Assembly: GCA_934045905.1 (NCBI GenBank)
Contig: OW203765.1
Span: forward strand, 21,639,409 to 21,703,408
Direction: 5' to 3'
DNA length: 64,000 nucleotides
From: Leuctra nigra
Lineage: Eukaryota; Arthropoda; Insecta; Plecoptera; Leuctridae
The position numbers were made by a program, and so were the translations under genes. The notes under the pieces were generated by a model. The model saw only the letters and a list, made by a program, of their open reading frames with translations. It was not told the origin of the DNA and ran no database searches. Shown here piece by piece: positions 19,707 through 30,266 of this stretch. The stretch's first letter is position 1; every line of letters begins with the position of its first letter.

Positions 19707-22700
19707 CTAGAAATTAAATAATAAGATTTTATTTTGCACTGCAAGGGCAAAGTGAAAGAAAAGAAAGCAGCTGTTGATAGAATAGATTCGTAAGAATGAT
19801 CGACCTTGAAACTTAAAGTCAAGTAGTAATGTAATTTATTAGATTGCCATAGCAATCAGGCCGCATTAGGTACCTACAGAAACAGTTCATTAGGTAACAT
19901 TATAAATAGAATTACAGATATTTTACAGTGTAGGTAATTAACATTGTATTCAAAATTGAACTAGAATTGACTATGGGTTAACAGTAGATTTCAAGGTGAT
20001 CATTCATAGCATGAATGGATTTTAAAAAATGTTCTTTGTCCTTACCTTTGACCGGTATTTTTCTTGATATTTCTTTAATGACGCACTCAGTTTACGATTA
20101 TTTTCGGTACTGTTCAGCTTGAAAGTGAGAAAGCTGTTCATAAGGTCATGGCATCTCCAGCATATCTGAGATGGAAGACTGTCGTCAGAGCGAACCTGCA
20201 AAGAAAGATCATACAATGGAGAACAACTTGGAAACATAAGTGAAAACTAATGGCATTTTCCATTGTAGTAAAAAAAATCAAAGTTCTTGTTGGCACATCT
20301 TCAACTGGCTAGACTGTTAGATTGTGGATCATTTTTCTTGCTCCTAAGTCATAGGGGTGGGAAAATCTGTGAATTTTAGTATCTGAACGTTTAAACGCTT
20401 CCAAGAGTTACGTTAAAAACATACACAAACATGTGAGGATCATAAAAATGCTGGCATTAATATTAGTTTAATGCTTCCCTATGTGGTACCTACTCATGTT
20501 CAAGAGAATTTGGCATATTTGAGAGCTTATTATGTAACACTCAAAGTCAATCTGCTGAAATTGTACACTGTCCAGCACAACTTCCAGATTCCACAATTCA
20601 TTAGTTGGGTCATTCCATAAAAATGTAGACTTTTTGAGGAAAAAAAATATTTTTTTCTTTGGGGTTTTTATCTTTTTTTATTTAAAGATGGTTATAAAGA
20701 TTGTTGGCATACAAATTTTTTTTTGGCTGATATGAATATTCTACAATTGACCGCACTTGAACGATTTAATTTTGTCGAAAACGCATCATTTCCTAGAAAA
20801 TCTTTTTTTAGAGCAGTGTAATTTCGTCAACTTCAACTAATTTACAACTATCGGTATACGTGTGCAAGAAAAAAAAAGTTTTGCGTTTTTTCATACATTT
20901 TTGAAAAAAAATATTTAAAAATGTATTAAAAAAAAAATATTTTGGTATAGGTAGACATTTTTTTAACAAATTTTCTAAAATTTATTACATTGAGTTTATG
21001 CTTGGTTCAAGATGAAAAACTTCCCACTTTAACTCGTGTTTTGACTAATTTCTTGCTTAAAAAGGGATGTGACAACATGAGTGACCGCATTTTGTAACAT
21101 GAGTGACCGATAAATCAATTAATTTTATTATGATAATTGTTAATTAGAAAAACTTAAATAATTTATTATTATGACTGGTCGGTGTGCTTTACCATACAAG
21201 ATAATGAGACTCATTTTAAATGGTTAGTTAGGGAGAAAAAAGGTTACTAACTAATAGATATGTTTTTGATGGAGCCATTATTGTAACATGAGTGACCACA
21301 GTATTGCAATTAATTAATGCATACATATTATTAAATAAAATTTTGAAACATTATTAATATTTTGCACTTATTGAGATGTATGTTCGGTAATTTTTTGGTT
21401 AATATTTTCTTAAAATTGTACTTGCTGGAAATCATTTACCTCTAAATGAAAGTTCTAAATGTAACATGAGTGACCATGGAATGACCCAGTTAGCAAAACA
21501 ACAAAAAATTTACAAATATACAACATAACAACTAGTTTTCAGTGAGTGTGACACAATATATCGAGTAGAGACATTATAAAAAACAGCACCTTTTACGATT
21601 TTAATGAATGCACAATTGACGTTTTAAAACGTCCCAGCCCTACTTGCTCCCGATATTTCAGACATCCAATGTAAGTTTTCCACAAAACTCAGTTTCTTAA
21701 GAATTATAGTTCATTTGGAGTTTACTGAAGATTACACAATCAAATATTAATGTTCAAGTAGACACCTACATTTAATCCCAGTTGTAAAAATCAGCCAACC
21801 AACTTAAAAAAGGGGCATATTCCATTGGGAGTAGGGTTGCCATTCGTCCGGTTTTACCCGGACATGTCCTCTTTTTTGGGTGTCTTTTTTTGTCCGGGCG
21901 GTCCGGGTTTTTTAATTGTTGTTGATTATTTGTAAAAAAATGCAATTTATTAATTCGTAATGAATTAAAAAATGAATTTTTTTCTCCGAATTTTATAGTC
22001 CAAAACGCATCTATAGAAATTACTCAAATTCAAGTTTGAAATTCAAAAATTTCCCGGGCCTGTCCTGTGCGGCCCCAGACCCGCATGTTGCTGAGGGGCC
22101 CAAAGTTATAGAAATTTATTTATAATTCACTTCTAGATGCTGTTAGAAAATGTCCATATTTGTGGAAATACCTACCAGTTTTACGTTATCAAAATCTCTG
22201 AAAATTATCATTCCAAAACGCATAGAAGTAGCTCAAATTAATTTTTTAAATCCAAAATTTTCCCGGGCCTGTGCGGCCCGGACTCGCATGCTGCTGGGGG
22301 GCCCTCCCCCAGACCCCCCATTGGTGTCGTGAACAAAGTGTTTTCCCCAGAATATCGTTTTTGGATAGCACATTATACAATTTCCTTCTCTAGATATGAT
22401 GTCCTCTTTTTCGAGTCATGGCTTATGGCAACCCTAATTGGGAGCAATTCTAAAGAACGCAGTGTATATTCGTACGGAAAATACGTACGAATAATCTGTA
22501 TTTATTCGTACGGAAATTGCTCCCATTGGTTGTTCATCCCTGACGTCACTACTACAGATTATACGTAGGTACGAATAGTGCCCATTTAATCATACGGAAG
22601 AAGCACTCTAAAGAAGCACTGGCGCAAGGAAACATTCTGCTTACTTCAGGATCATTCCAATGGAAATGCCATTAATTGAGAGTTCAAGAGCAGAAAGTTA

Positions 22701-23409
22701 AGGAAACAATGTTAGAATGTCAACATCACTGCTTGCCAAGTATGAACTAAAAGTGAGATGATGACAGTGAATACCTACCCCACTACGGTCACTGATTGTG
22801 CTTGCTGTCAAAATGGAAAACTAGAATAGGTACCTAGGTAGTACCTACCTAGTAGAAGATACTACAGCAAGTCCACGGTAGTTCAAACTATGAAAAACAG
22901 CCAGCAACACATTCTTGTAGTAGGTAGTCAGTAGTTGATACAAGTGTCAAAAGGTAAATGTGTTTTCTGTGTTTACTTGGTGTGTGTTTAATGTTTACTT
23001 GGAAGGCTAGACTACATTCAAGACAGGAAGATTCATTGATACTTTGGCTTAAGTAGGTAATTGATAGAATGATCATATCAACTTGAGACAAAGTATACAT
23101 ACATACAGTTAGATGTATTTTGATCTGTTAAATATACGGATTGAAGAGATGTCGAAGTGAATAAAATAAAGAATTCTGGTCTGAAAAAGAAGCTACAGGT
23201 TAGGTTACTCCCTCGGTTACCTACTAGTATAAAACAGCCCACAGCAGAAGACTAACCTTTATTGATGTAGTATAGAATATTCGTCCAGCTATTGAAGTTT
23301 TCAAGTTACCTGGATTAGTGTTATGAATTGATATCATAGGACCTTCGCTAGATAAACAAAGACGACATAACACTCCCACTTCTTCGATGTAATTTTGCAA
23401 CTCGGCCAT
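17943..23409 (-). CDS. ZNF1: ZAD plus eight C2H2 zinc fingers, three exons
   Basis: Three exons on the minus strand, 23409-23257, 20195-20046 and 19706-17943, join at phase 0 to 688 residues. Exon 1 starts at ATG 23409 and holds the first ZAD cysteine pair (CRLC, residues 15-18). Exon 2 holds the second pair (CWRC, about 63-66). A long acidic, Ser-rich linker follows, then eight C2H2 fingers in the C-terminal 260 residues, the last three with TGE/TGV linkers typical of DNA-binding fingers. It ends in a CEVCGKGFTHNVSRKNH finger related to that of ZNF2-ZNF5. ZADs usually mediate homodimerisation and the fingers bind DNA, so a nuclear transcription or chromatin factor is likely. Intron 1 (20196-23256) contains two transposon-like elements. 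Confidence 0.88.
20046..20195 (-). CDS. ZNF1 exon 2, ZAD second half
   Basis: Fifty codons at phase 0 between a TTTGCAG acceptor and a GTAAGG donor. It carries ICWRCHDLMNSF, the second ZAD zinc-ligand pair and helix. It has exactly the length of exon 2 of ZNF2. Confidence 0.85.
20606..21488. mobile_element. Inverted-repeat element with repeated AACATGAGTGACC motif
   Basis: The ends are TGGGTCATTCCA and TGGAATGACCCA. A possible 4-bp AGTT duplication flanks the GGGTC...GACCC core. The motif AACATGAGTGACC occurs at least four times in the right half. It lies in intron 1 of ZNF1. Confidence 0.65.
21832..22436. mobile_element. hAT-like non-autonomous element with 8-bp TSD
   Basis: Terminal repeats are TAGGGTTGCCAT and ATGGCAACCCTA. 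The duplication ATTGGGAG stands at 21824-21831 and 22437-22444 without mismatch. Subterminal CCGG-rich repeats (CCCGGACATG, CCGGGCGGTCCGGG) are present and no transposase. It lies in intron 1 of ZNF1. Confidence 0.9.
23257..23409 (-). CDS. ZNF1 exon 1, ZAD first half
   Basis: ATG at 23409 gives MAELQNYIEEVGVLCRLCLS and the exon closes at a GTTAGT donor, 51 codons at phase 0. The size and Cys positions parallel exon 1 of ZNF2 (49 codons). Confidence 0.85.
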
Positions 23410-23824
23410 CTTTAATTTAACATGAAATTGAAGGATCGATTTAAAAGATTTCGAGTTTCGATTCGATTGAAAACCGCAACCTTTCATTGGATAATGGGAT
23501 TCGAGCGCCAATTTCAAACGAAGAGTGAACTAAGCATATTTGCAACTTTTTTGATTGTTTTAATGATATTTATGTTTATACTGAATTGGACTAATTCATT
23601 AACATTTTGCTTAATGTTTATAAGAGTTAATGGTCTGTTTAGACTTGAAAAACAACTCAATCAATCAACATAAAAGTATCTGATTTTCATGGAAACAGCA
23701 TCTTTATATGGTAGGTACCTACCTAAAGCAAATCCAAGGAGGAGCAAATCAGATTCAGTTGCAGTGGAAAAACATTCATTTCGATACTTCATTTCTGACA
23801 GATATCAAAAATGTCAATAAGTGC

Positions 23825-24871
23825 CAGGGCATCGAACCCGATCGTTTACGGGTTCAGGCACAAAATTAATAAGGGTTCAGGTTCGGGTTCAGGCAAAGCA
23901 ATAATAAATACGGGTTCGGGTTCGGGTCCGGCTCCACACTTAGATTAATCAGTATATATATTTACATATTTGTGTTCCAATCCAAAACATTTTCATTTTT
24001 TTGGTATCAGTTTATTAAATTTGAATTATATCAACAAACTTCATTTAATTTGACTTAAAATTTTATTTTTTGGTCAATGCTTTTTCATTGAACGCATGTC
24101 AAACTGACGCATGGGACTCTTAATCGTACGCAGGATAAATCATGGGGGGGGGGGGACTGAATGATCAGTCTGAATTTACGTGATTTTTGGGATTTGGAAA
24201 GGAGTTTTGATTTTATTAAAAAAATTTGTAGAAACAAAAAAGTATGCTGGGTTATGTATATAATTTATATATCCACTAATAAAAAAATCGAGTGGCCAAT
24301 AAAGAGCTATTGTTCAGAAAAATCATCAGAAATTTCCCTTTTCGGGGGCGAAACCCCCGGAGACATTTTCATTGTCATTAATTTGTGTGCAATTTTGTGG
24401 CATTTTGAACCAAGGTTTTAGGAAATTGAAACACACATTCATTATTAAAATCAAATTTTTAAAAGGAATTCTCTTTATTTTTTTAAATTCTTTGTTTTCT
24501 ATAAAATTAGTACTTGGATCCCGTCGAAGGGTTTGAATGTGTGATGACGTGATGATTAATGCAAAATGGTGGCAGATTGGGATTTCAGAAATCCAGTTTG
24601 CCCCGCAGGGGGATTTTTCAGCAGGGAAACTCCCTACTAAAACGAATTTGGGACACTAAAGGCCACGTGTTACATTAAGATTGATTCAAACTATAAAATA
24701 TAAAATTTATTTTATTTAATTTGAAAACCCATAAAAATATGGGTTCGGGTTCAGGTTCACAAATATTATTTATAAGGGTTTAGGTTCGGGTTCAGACAAA
24801 AATGTAAAACGGGTTCGGGTTCAGGTTCACAAAAAATACGGGTTTTTTCGGGTTATGGGTTCGATCCCCTG
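23825..24871. mobile_element. hAT-like non-autonomous element, 1047 bp, with 8-bp TSD
   Basis: The ends are CAGGG and CCCTG and the duplication ATAAGTGC (23817-23824 and 24872-24879) is perfect. Both ends are packed with CGGGTTC/GGGTTCAGG repeats, the middle is AT-rich and there is no transposase. Confidence 0.9.
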
Positions 24872-25819
24872 ATAAGTGCATACTTTCTTGACTGATTGGG
24901 CTGAAAATTTGTAAAATAAGAGACAATGTTGGTCTTAATGACCATGGAAAATATGAGTTTGATCAGATTTATTGAAGACTATTTTCATTTTTCTACCTAT
25001 CAGGAGATATTTATTTAAATTTTAACCAATGAACAGATTTCAAAAAATTAGAGTCTGCAACGCCCGGAGAAGGTCTGAACATGTGTGCCAAATTTCAGCT
25101 CAATTGAAGAAAAACTGTGACCTGTAGTAGCCTCAGTAACAGAAAAAAACACCAAGAAAACAGAGGTCCGTGCCAAAAGAAGTCGGCCGCTAAATTACCT
25201 ACTAAAATAAATAACACAATATCTTCATGTAGTTCATGTATTTATTTAAACATGGCTAAATAAAACTGGATACGCGAAGGACTTGACATCCTGACATAAT
25301 AGAAATCTTAATGAGGTCATATTTTTAATAATAGGTAGGTACCTAATAATAATATTAATAGAGCATTATTATAATAATATTTGCATATTTTAAATCTTTT
25401 TAAGAAAGTTAACGGTTAGTAAGAAACTATTTTTGAAGATTTTAGAATAATAACCATTTTACTATATTTTAGGTGTAAAATTATTGAATGATAGGGAGCA
25501 CAATATTTTTGCTCTATCTTTCAATTCACCACTTCTCAATAAGGCAAAGAGGAAATAGTAAAAAGTAAGGCAAATTCAAAACGTTATCTTAAATAATATT
25601 AATAGGTATTACAGTAAAAGCTGCTTTTAAATCTACAAATACATAGCATCTAGAAACCTCCCAAAGAACAGCAATCAATATAACAATATATTCAATATTC
25701 ATCATTCATCATAATCTTATAAAAGATAAGTTAATTGCAATTTGCAAAAAAAAATACTTAGCACTTTCGTATATTACTTTTTAAATGCATCATATTTTGA
25801 TTCTTAATAAACAGCTTGC

Positions 25820-26055
25820 AATGGGGTTGTTCACTGCCATTTGCTATCACTCGCAGCGCTAACGGCAATGGAGTAGTCTCTCTCTGATTGGTTGGTCTCT
25901 GAATCCAAGATCTCTGAATCAAACTCCCGCCAAGGTTTAAAAATCTTCCATTCCGCTCTGCATTTTGATTGGCTCTCTCTCGGCATTTTGATTGGTTCTT
26001 ATTACCGTTAGGACAGCAACGCCATCTACAATAGTTTTGCCTGAACAACCCCATT
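25820..26055. mobile_element. Inverted-repeat MITE, 236 bp
   Basis: AATGGGGTTGTTCA at the left end is complemented by TGAACAACCCCATT at the right end. A 110-codon minus-strand frame across it (25758-26090) follows the repeat and is not taken as a gene. Confidence 0.7.
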
Positions 26056-26645
26056 AGTAAAATAAGGAACAATACAAGAGGTATAATCACTTAGTGCTGG
26101 GAAAGGGAACTTTTGAAAAGATCAAGTTCCTACGAGTATCTACACACTCTTTTGAGGAATTTTACGAGAAATGAGTAGCCTACTTACACAGTTGTTAGTT
26201 TCAGGGAAAGTTCAGAAGTTCATATTTTTAGTCAACTTTTTAAATTTGAATACGTAAAATTTCTAGTATTCATAGTTCCTTTCTTAATTAGGTACTTTTT
26301 GTTACCTATTTTCTTTGTTTCAATGATAAATGTTGCCATACAATTTAGCATTCTCAAAAACTTCATAATCATTATCTCCAGTCATGCCGCATCGCGAATT
26401 CAATTCATGCTAACGGAATGAGATGCAGAAAAATTAAAATTCTGGAAAAAACTTCTGAAATTAACTTTCAGACCAGATTTTCATGTCAAAAAGGAATTTC
26501 AACTTTTGAAAATGTTTTTGGTACTACTTACTTGGTTGATTTTCTTGATGAACAGAACTTTAAAAAGACCTTTCCCAACACTTTATATGCAAAAAAGGTT
26601 AAACAATAAGGTAACTTTCTCTATGGCTGAACCTGATCCTACAGC

Positions 26646-27037
26646 TTAAGATGGCTGGGTAGTGAGTTTGACCTTGAAGAGTTTTTTAATCGATTTTTAT
26701 CAATATCTTTTTCCAGTGTAATTGTTAACAAAATGGGGCTATGGACGTGAATTCAGAACAGTTCAATGAAAATAATTCCATAGCTTGTAATGGTTTATTT
26801 GATTTACTTTGTCCTACAGGTGTTTAGAACCCGAAAATTTAGTAATTTTCGGGTTCTAAACACCTGTTGGACACAATAAAACTAATAGCTTATTCCAAAC
26901 TATGAAATTATTTTCATTGAACTGTTCTGAATTCACGTCCATAGCCCTATTTTGTTAACAATTACACTGGAAAATGATATTGATAAAAATCGATTAAAAA
27001 ACTCGTCAAGGCCACGCTCACTACCAAGCCCTCTTAA
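26646..27037. mobile_element. TTAA-flanked foldback element 3' of ZNF2
   Basis: TTAA stands at 26646-26649 and 27034-27037. Arms of about 180 bp pair around a centre near 26840, where TTTAGAACCCGAAAATT meets its complement. It lies 82 bp beyond the ZNF2 stop codon, so it is likely in its 3' UTR. Confidence 0.75.
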
Positions 27038-27119
27038 CCAGAAAAAATCCACCTAGGTAGGTAGGTACTTTACAGAATACAATAGAATAATATCATATCG
27101 TCAATCTCGTCTCCTCAAT

Positions 27120-30100
27120 CTACTCGCTTGCAGAGTGGGGTGCAATAACCTCCTCGCTCTCCTCCTCCTCCCTCCTCTTAATCTTCCTCTTGCTGATCTT
27201 GGGCGGGTTGTACACGACGCCCGGCACATCCTGGTGGTACTTCATGTGGTTCTTCTTGGAGACGTTGTGACGGAATGCCGCTCCGCAGACCTCGCACTTG
27301 TACGGCTTGACGCCCGTGTGTTGGCGCTCGTGCCCCTTCATGTTCGGCAGCAGCGTGAACGCCCGGTCGCAGAACCGGCATCGATACGGCGCCTCTCCCG
27401 TGTGCGACCTCACGTGCCGCTTCACGTGCTCCGGAAGTCGAAACATCTTCGGACATACCGGACACTTGTGGATCTTCTCAATGGTGCGCGGTTTTGTGTG
27501 CATTTTTCTCATATGTACAGATAAGTACTGTGCCGTCGATAAGAATCTGTTGCATAGATTGCATTTGTACTTTGTGGCATTGTGAATTGAATCGATGTGG
27601 CATCTTACAAGCTTTTTACTGCTAAACCGCCTGTTGCAAATGGCGCAAGTGTATGTATTGGTAGGATCAACGGGAGACTCAACGTCGGGGTGTTTACCAT
27701 GAAGATGCCCTACCAATCCGCGGGCGTAGATAGTCTCATTGCATATGTTGCAGGAGAATTTCTCACCAATGAATGTGAAGTGAGCATGTAGTTTTAAGTG
27801 TGTCAATAGATATCTTTTATTTTTAAAAGGCTGTGCGCAGATGTTGCAGAGGAAATTACCGGAACTTGTTTTAGGAAAGTACGTATGTTTTCCCTCCGCC
27901 ATATGCTTATTCAAACCATATTGTTTTGTATATGACCGTTCACAAATGGCACAGGGGTACCGCTTATGTCGCTTGACGAAATGCTGCTCGAGGGATTTTA
28001 CACTTGCGAACGAATGAGTGCAATGTTCACAAGGATGTCGGCTATGCGTGGTTGCAAACTCATGGGTCGTCAGCTCTTGTTTCGATGGAAATATTTTGTC
28101 ACAAACACTGCACTTACACGGTCTATCAACTTTCTTGGGCACTCTTTTTACAACGAAACCGGAGCGTAGCTGGCGCACCACATCTTTGGAAGCGTCAGGT
28201 GTTTCTTTGAGGTACTCCAGTGCAAGTTCATTGAGACTGGGTTCATTTAAAACAGTTTCTAAATTACCAATAGATTCTGCCGTCTCCTCATAAACCTTAG
28301 CTTTTTCCTCTTCAGGAGCACTTGGCTGACATGAACTTGACGCAGGATGTTCTTCATTGTTAACACTTTTTGGTTGTTCTCTCTTCCTCTTAGGACAGTC
28401 ACTTGGCTGAAATAAAATTGATGCAGGATGTTCTTTATTTTTTACTTTCTTTGGTCGCCCTCTCTTCCTCTTATGATTGTCGTCAGATCCCAGATCCTGA
28501 AACGTACCTTTTTCTTTAATGCCCATAAATGACCCGCTGAAGCCGCTCTCTTTACTAGCAGACTCCTTTTCTGGTAAACACTCCTTACCCTGGCCGTCAC
28601 CGTACATTACCTGGAGGAATGAGCTCGCTTCTAACGGCTCTTCGGTAAATTCTTCTTCGCCTGCCAGAGACACATCTTCAGGAGGCTGTTGTTTCTTGGA
28701 CGATTTCCGATGGGCATCGGGTACGATTACGGTAGAATTTCCGACGCAAGAAGTGCAAGCTTCAACTTGAATAGTGCAGGTCTGAGTTTTTCCTCGTCTC
28801 AAGCCACATAAATTACATTTGATATTGTTGGGACACATTTTCTTCAGATGGAATTTCAGTTTCTTTCGAGTGAGGAAATGAATCTGGCACGGAACGCAAG
28901 TGTAATTCGTGTCAGACCCAATGGGCAAGGAATTACAACCTAATTCGGCTACAATTGATACTTCAGTTTGCTTTGTCGGCGACAATGTGGGTAGTGAAGC
29001 ACTATCATGCAGAACAGCGCTTCTTCCTAGAGTTGCGTTTACTTCCACTGAGCCCTCTGGATTGGGCGAGTCATTACTCGGACCTGCCTGATCGTTGCTG
29101 TCAACAAGCACATTAGATTTATTGCTAGGAACACTTGCTGCTGTGCCAGATTTATTGATACACGGTTGGCAAACCTGTACCTGTACAGTGCAAAGATGAA
29201 TAGCAGTTTTCCACACCTTTTTTCCACACAGATGGCACTGATGAGTTGGGTGGAGTCGAGAGAGGTGATTGTCGATACCGATCTTAGTGAAATATCTCTT
29301 GTCGCAGAGATCACAGTTGAAGGTGTTGTGTCCAATGATCATCTGATGATCGCGAAGAAGAATGTTTGTCGGAAAACGTTCTCCGCACACGTCGCATGCA
29401 TGGCAGAGACTCTTGTCCTCTTGATTCAGCTTCACGAAATAATCCTGGTCCACCAGGACGGGGGATTTGCAAATCTCAGACTCGATCACGTCAGTATTCT
29501 CAACATTGTCTAATTCTTCTTGTGTTAACGGGTCATCGAGAGGCGTCGAGATTGATCTTTCCGCCGGAATGGAGTCGTCTTCCGAGAAGTATACCTCTTC
29601 AATCCGGTCGTTCAGTTCTTCATCGCAGTTGGCAACACTGTCCGGTTTGTAGCAGACAGTTGCCGAGCATCGCTGGACATCGTTTTGCTCAAGACAACAA
29701 CGTTTACATAGAACAATATTGTGTACCTTCAGCATGTGAGCTTTGTAACCGCGGAGTGTAGTGTACGTAGTGCGCTTCTTCTTACATATCTTGCATTGAT
29801 AGACCACAGTTTTCGTCGGCAACGGTGTTTCAGTGGGTTTAGATATGTCACTGTTAGGAGCAGAAACGAGTGGATCATATCGAGGCTCTATGATAGTGTC
29901 CGTGACGTCAAAACTACTTTCATCTTTCACAGTTGTCAAAGGGTCCAAGCCAGATTCATCATATTCATTACAATTCTCAATAAGAGTCTCCGAATCTAAC
30001 TCGTGCTTTACTATCCTACCTGAATCATATCTCTTCTCATTGCTTTGTACTTCTAACAAACTATCTACCGTGTTTGCTTCCAAGGTACTGGGAGTGGCGG

Positions 30101-30266
30101 GGGCAAGGACATCTGTTTCGCAGTACGCGTCTCCGGTAATGACACAGTCCGGTTGCGGCTCCTGTGAAAGGCAGGCAGCTGGATCTGGCTCTGCATCAGA
30201 TGGTTTTCCATTTTCCTGAACGTCGATGCCATTCTCAGTGTGACCGATTGATGAGGTTGCTGCAGT
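27120..30266 (-). CDS. ZNF2 exon 3, linker, cysteine motifs and zinc fingers
   Basis: It starts after TCATTCAAG with ACT GCA GCA. The frame stays open upstream to 30344, but that part is intronic and includes the left end of a TTAA element. The stop is at 27120. It holds all C2H2 fingers of the protein. Confidence 0.88.
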   Translation of the reverse strand, partial: TAATSSIGHTENGIDVQENGKPSDAEPDPAACLSQEPQPDCVITGDAYCETDVLAPATPSTLEANTVDSLLEVQSNEKRYDSGRIVKHELDSETLIENCNEYDESGLDPLTTVKDESSFDVTDTIIEPRYDPLVSAPNSDISKPTETPLPTKTVVYQCKICKKKRTTYTTLRGYKAHMLKVHNIVLCKRCCLEQNDVQRCSATVCYKPDSVANCDEELNDRIEEVYFSEDDSIPAERSISTPLDDPLTQEELDNVENTDVIESEICKSPVLVDQDYFVKLNQEDKSLCHACDVCGERFPTNILLRDHQMIIGHNTFNCDLCDKRYFTKIGIDNHLSRLHPTHQCHLCGKKVWKTAIHLCTVQVQVCQPCINKSGTAASVPSNKSNVLVDSNDQAGPSNDSPNPEGSVEVNATLGRSAVLHDSASLPTLSPTKQTEVSIVAELGCNSLPIGSDTNYTCVPCQIHFLTRKKLKFHLKKMCPNNIKCNLCGLRRGKTQTCTIQVEACTSCVGNSTVIVPDAHRKSSKKQQPPEDVSLAGEEEFTEEPLEASSFLQVMYGDGQGKECLPEKESASKESGFSGSFMGIKEKGTFQDLGSDDNHKRKRGRPKKVKNKEHPASILFQPSDCPKRKREQPKSVNNEEHPASSSCQPSAPEEEKAKVYEETAESIGNLETVLNEPSLNELALEYLKETPDASKDVVRQLRSGFVVKRVPKKVDRPCKCSVCDKIFPSKQELTTHEFATTHSRHPCEHCTHSFASVKSLEQHFVKRHKRYPCAICERSYTKQYGLNKHMAEGKHTYFPKTSSGNFLCNICAQPFKNKRYLLTHLKLHAHFTFIGEKFSCNICNETIYARGLVGHLHGKHPDVESPVDPTNTYTCAICNRRFSSKKLVRCHIDSIHNATKYKCNLCNRFLSTAQYLSVHMRKMHTKPRTIEKIHKCPVCPKMFRLPEHVKRHVRSHTGEAPYRCRFCDRAFTLLPNMKGHERQHTGVKPYKCEVCGAAFRHNVSKKNHMKYHQDVPGVVYNPPKISKRKIKRREEEESEEVIAPHSASE

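Larger units (their letters stand above)
23410..27119. other. Intergenic between ZNF1 and ZNF2
   Basis: It contains the 5' flank of ZNF1, an hAT-like element (23825-24871), a repeat family member around it (to about 25200) that recurs inverted near 52500, an inverted-repeat element at 25820-26055 and a TTAA foldback at 26646-27037. No independent gene is supported. Confidence 0.7.

Noticed and set aside
23422..23673. 83-codon + strand frame with a hydrophobic segment, divergent from ZNF1
   Set aside because: It starts 13 bp from the ZNF1 ATG on the other strand, has no recognisable domain, and its 5' part is antisense to the ZNF1 leader.
25758..26090. 110-codon minus-strand frame beginning with a hydrophobic signal-like stretch
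   Set aside because: It spans an inverted-repeat MITE and its sequence is determined by the arms.
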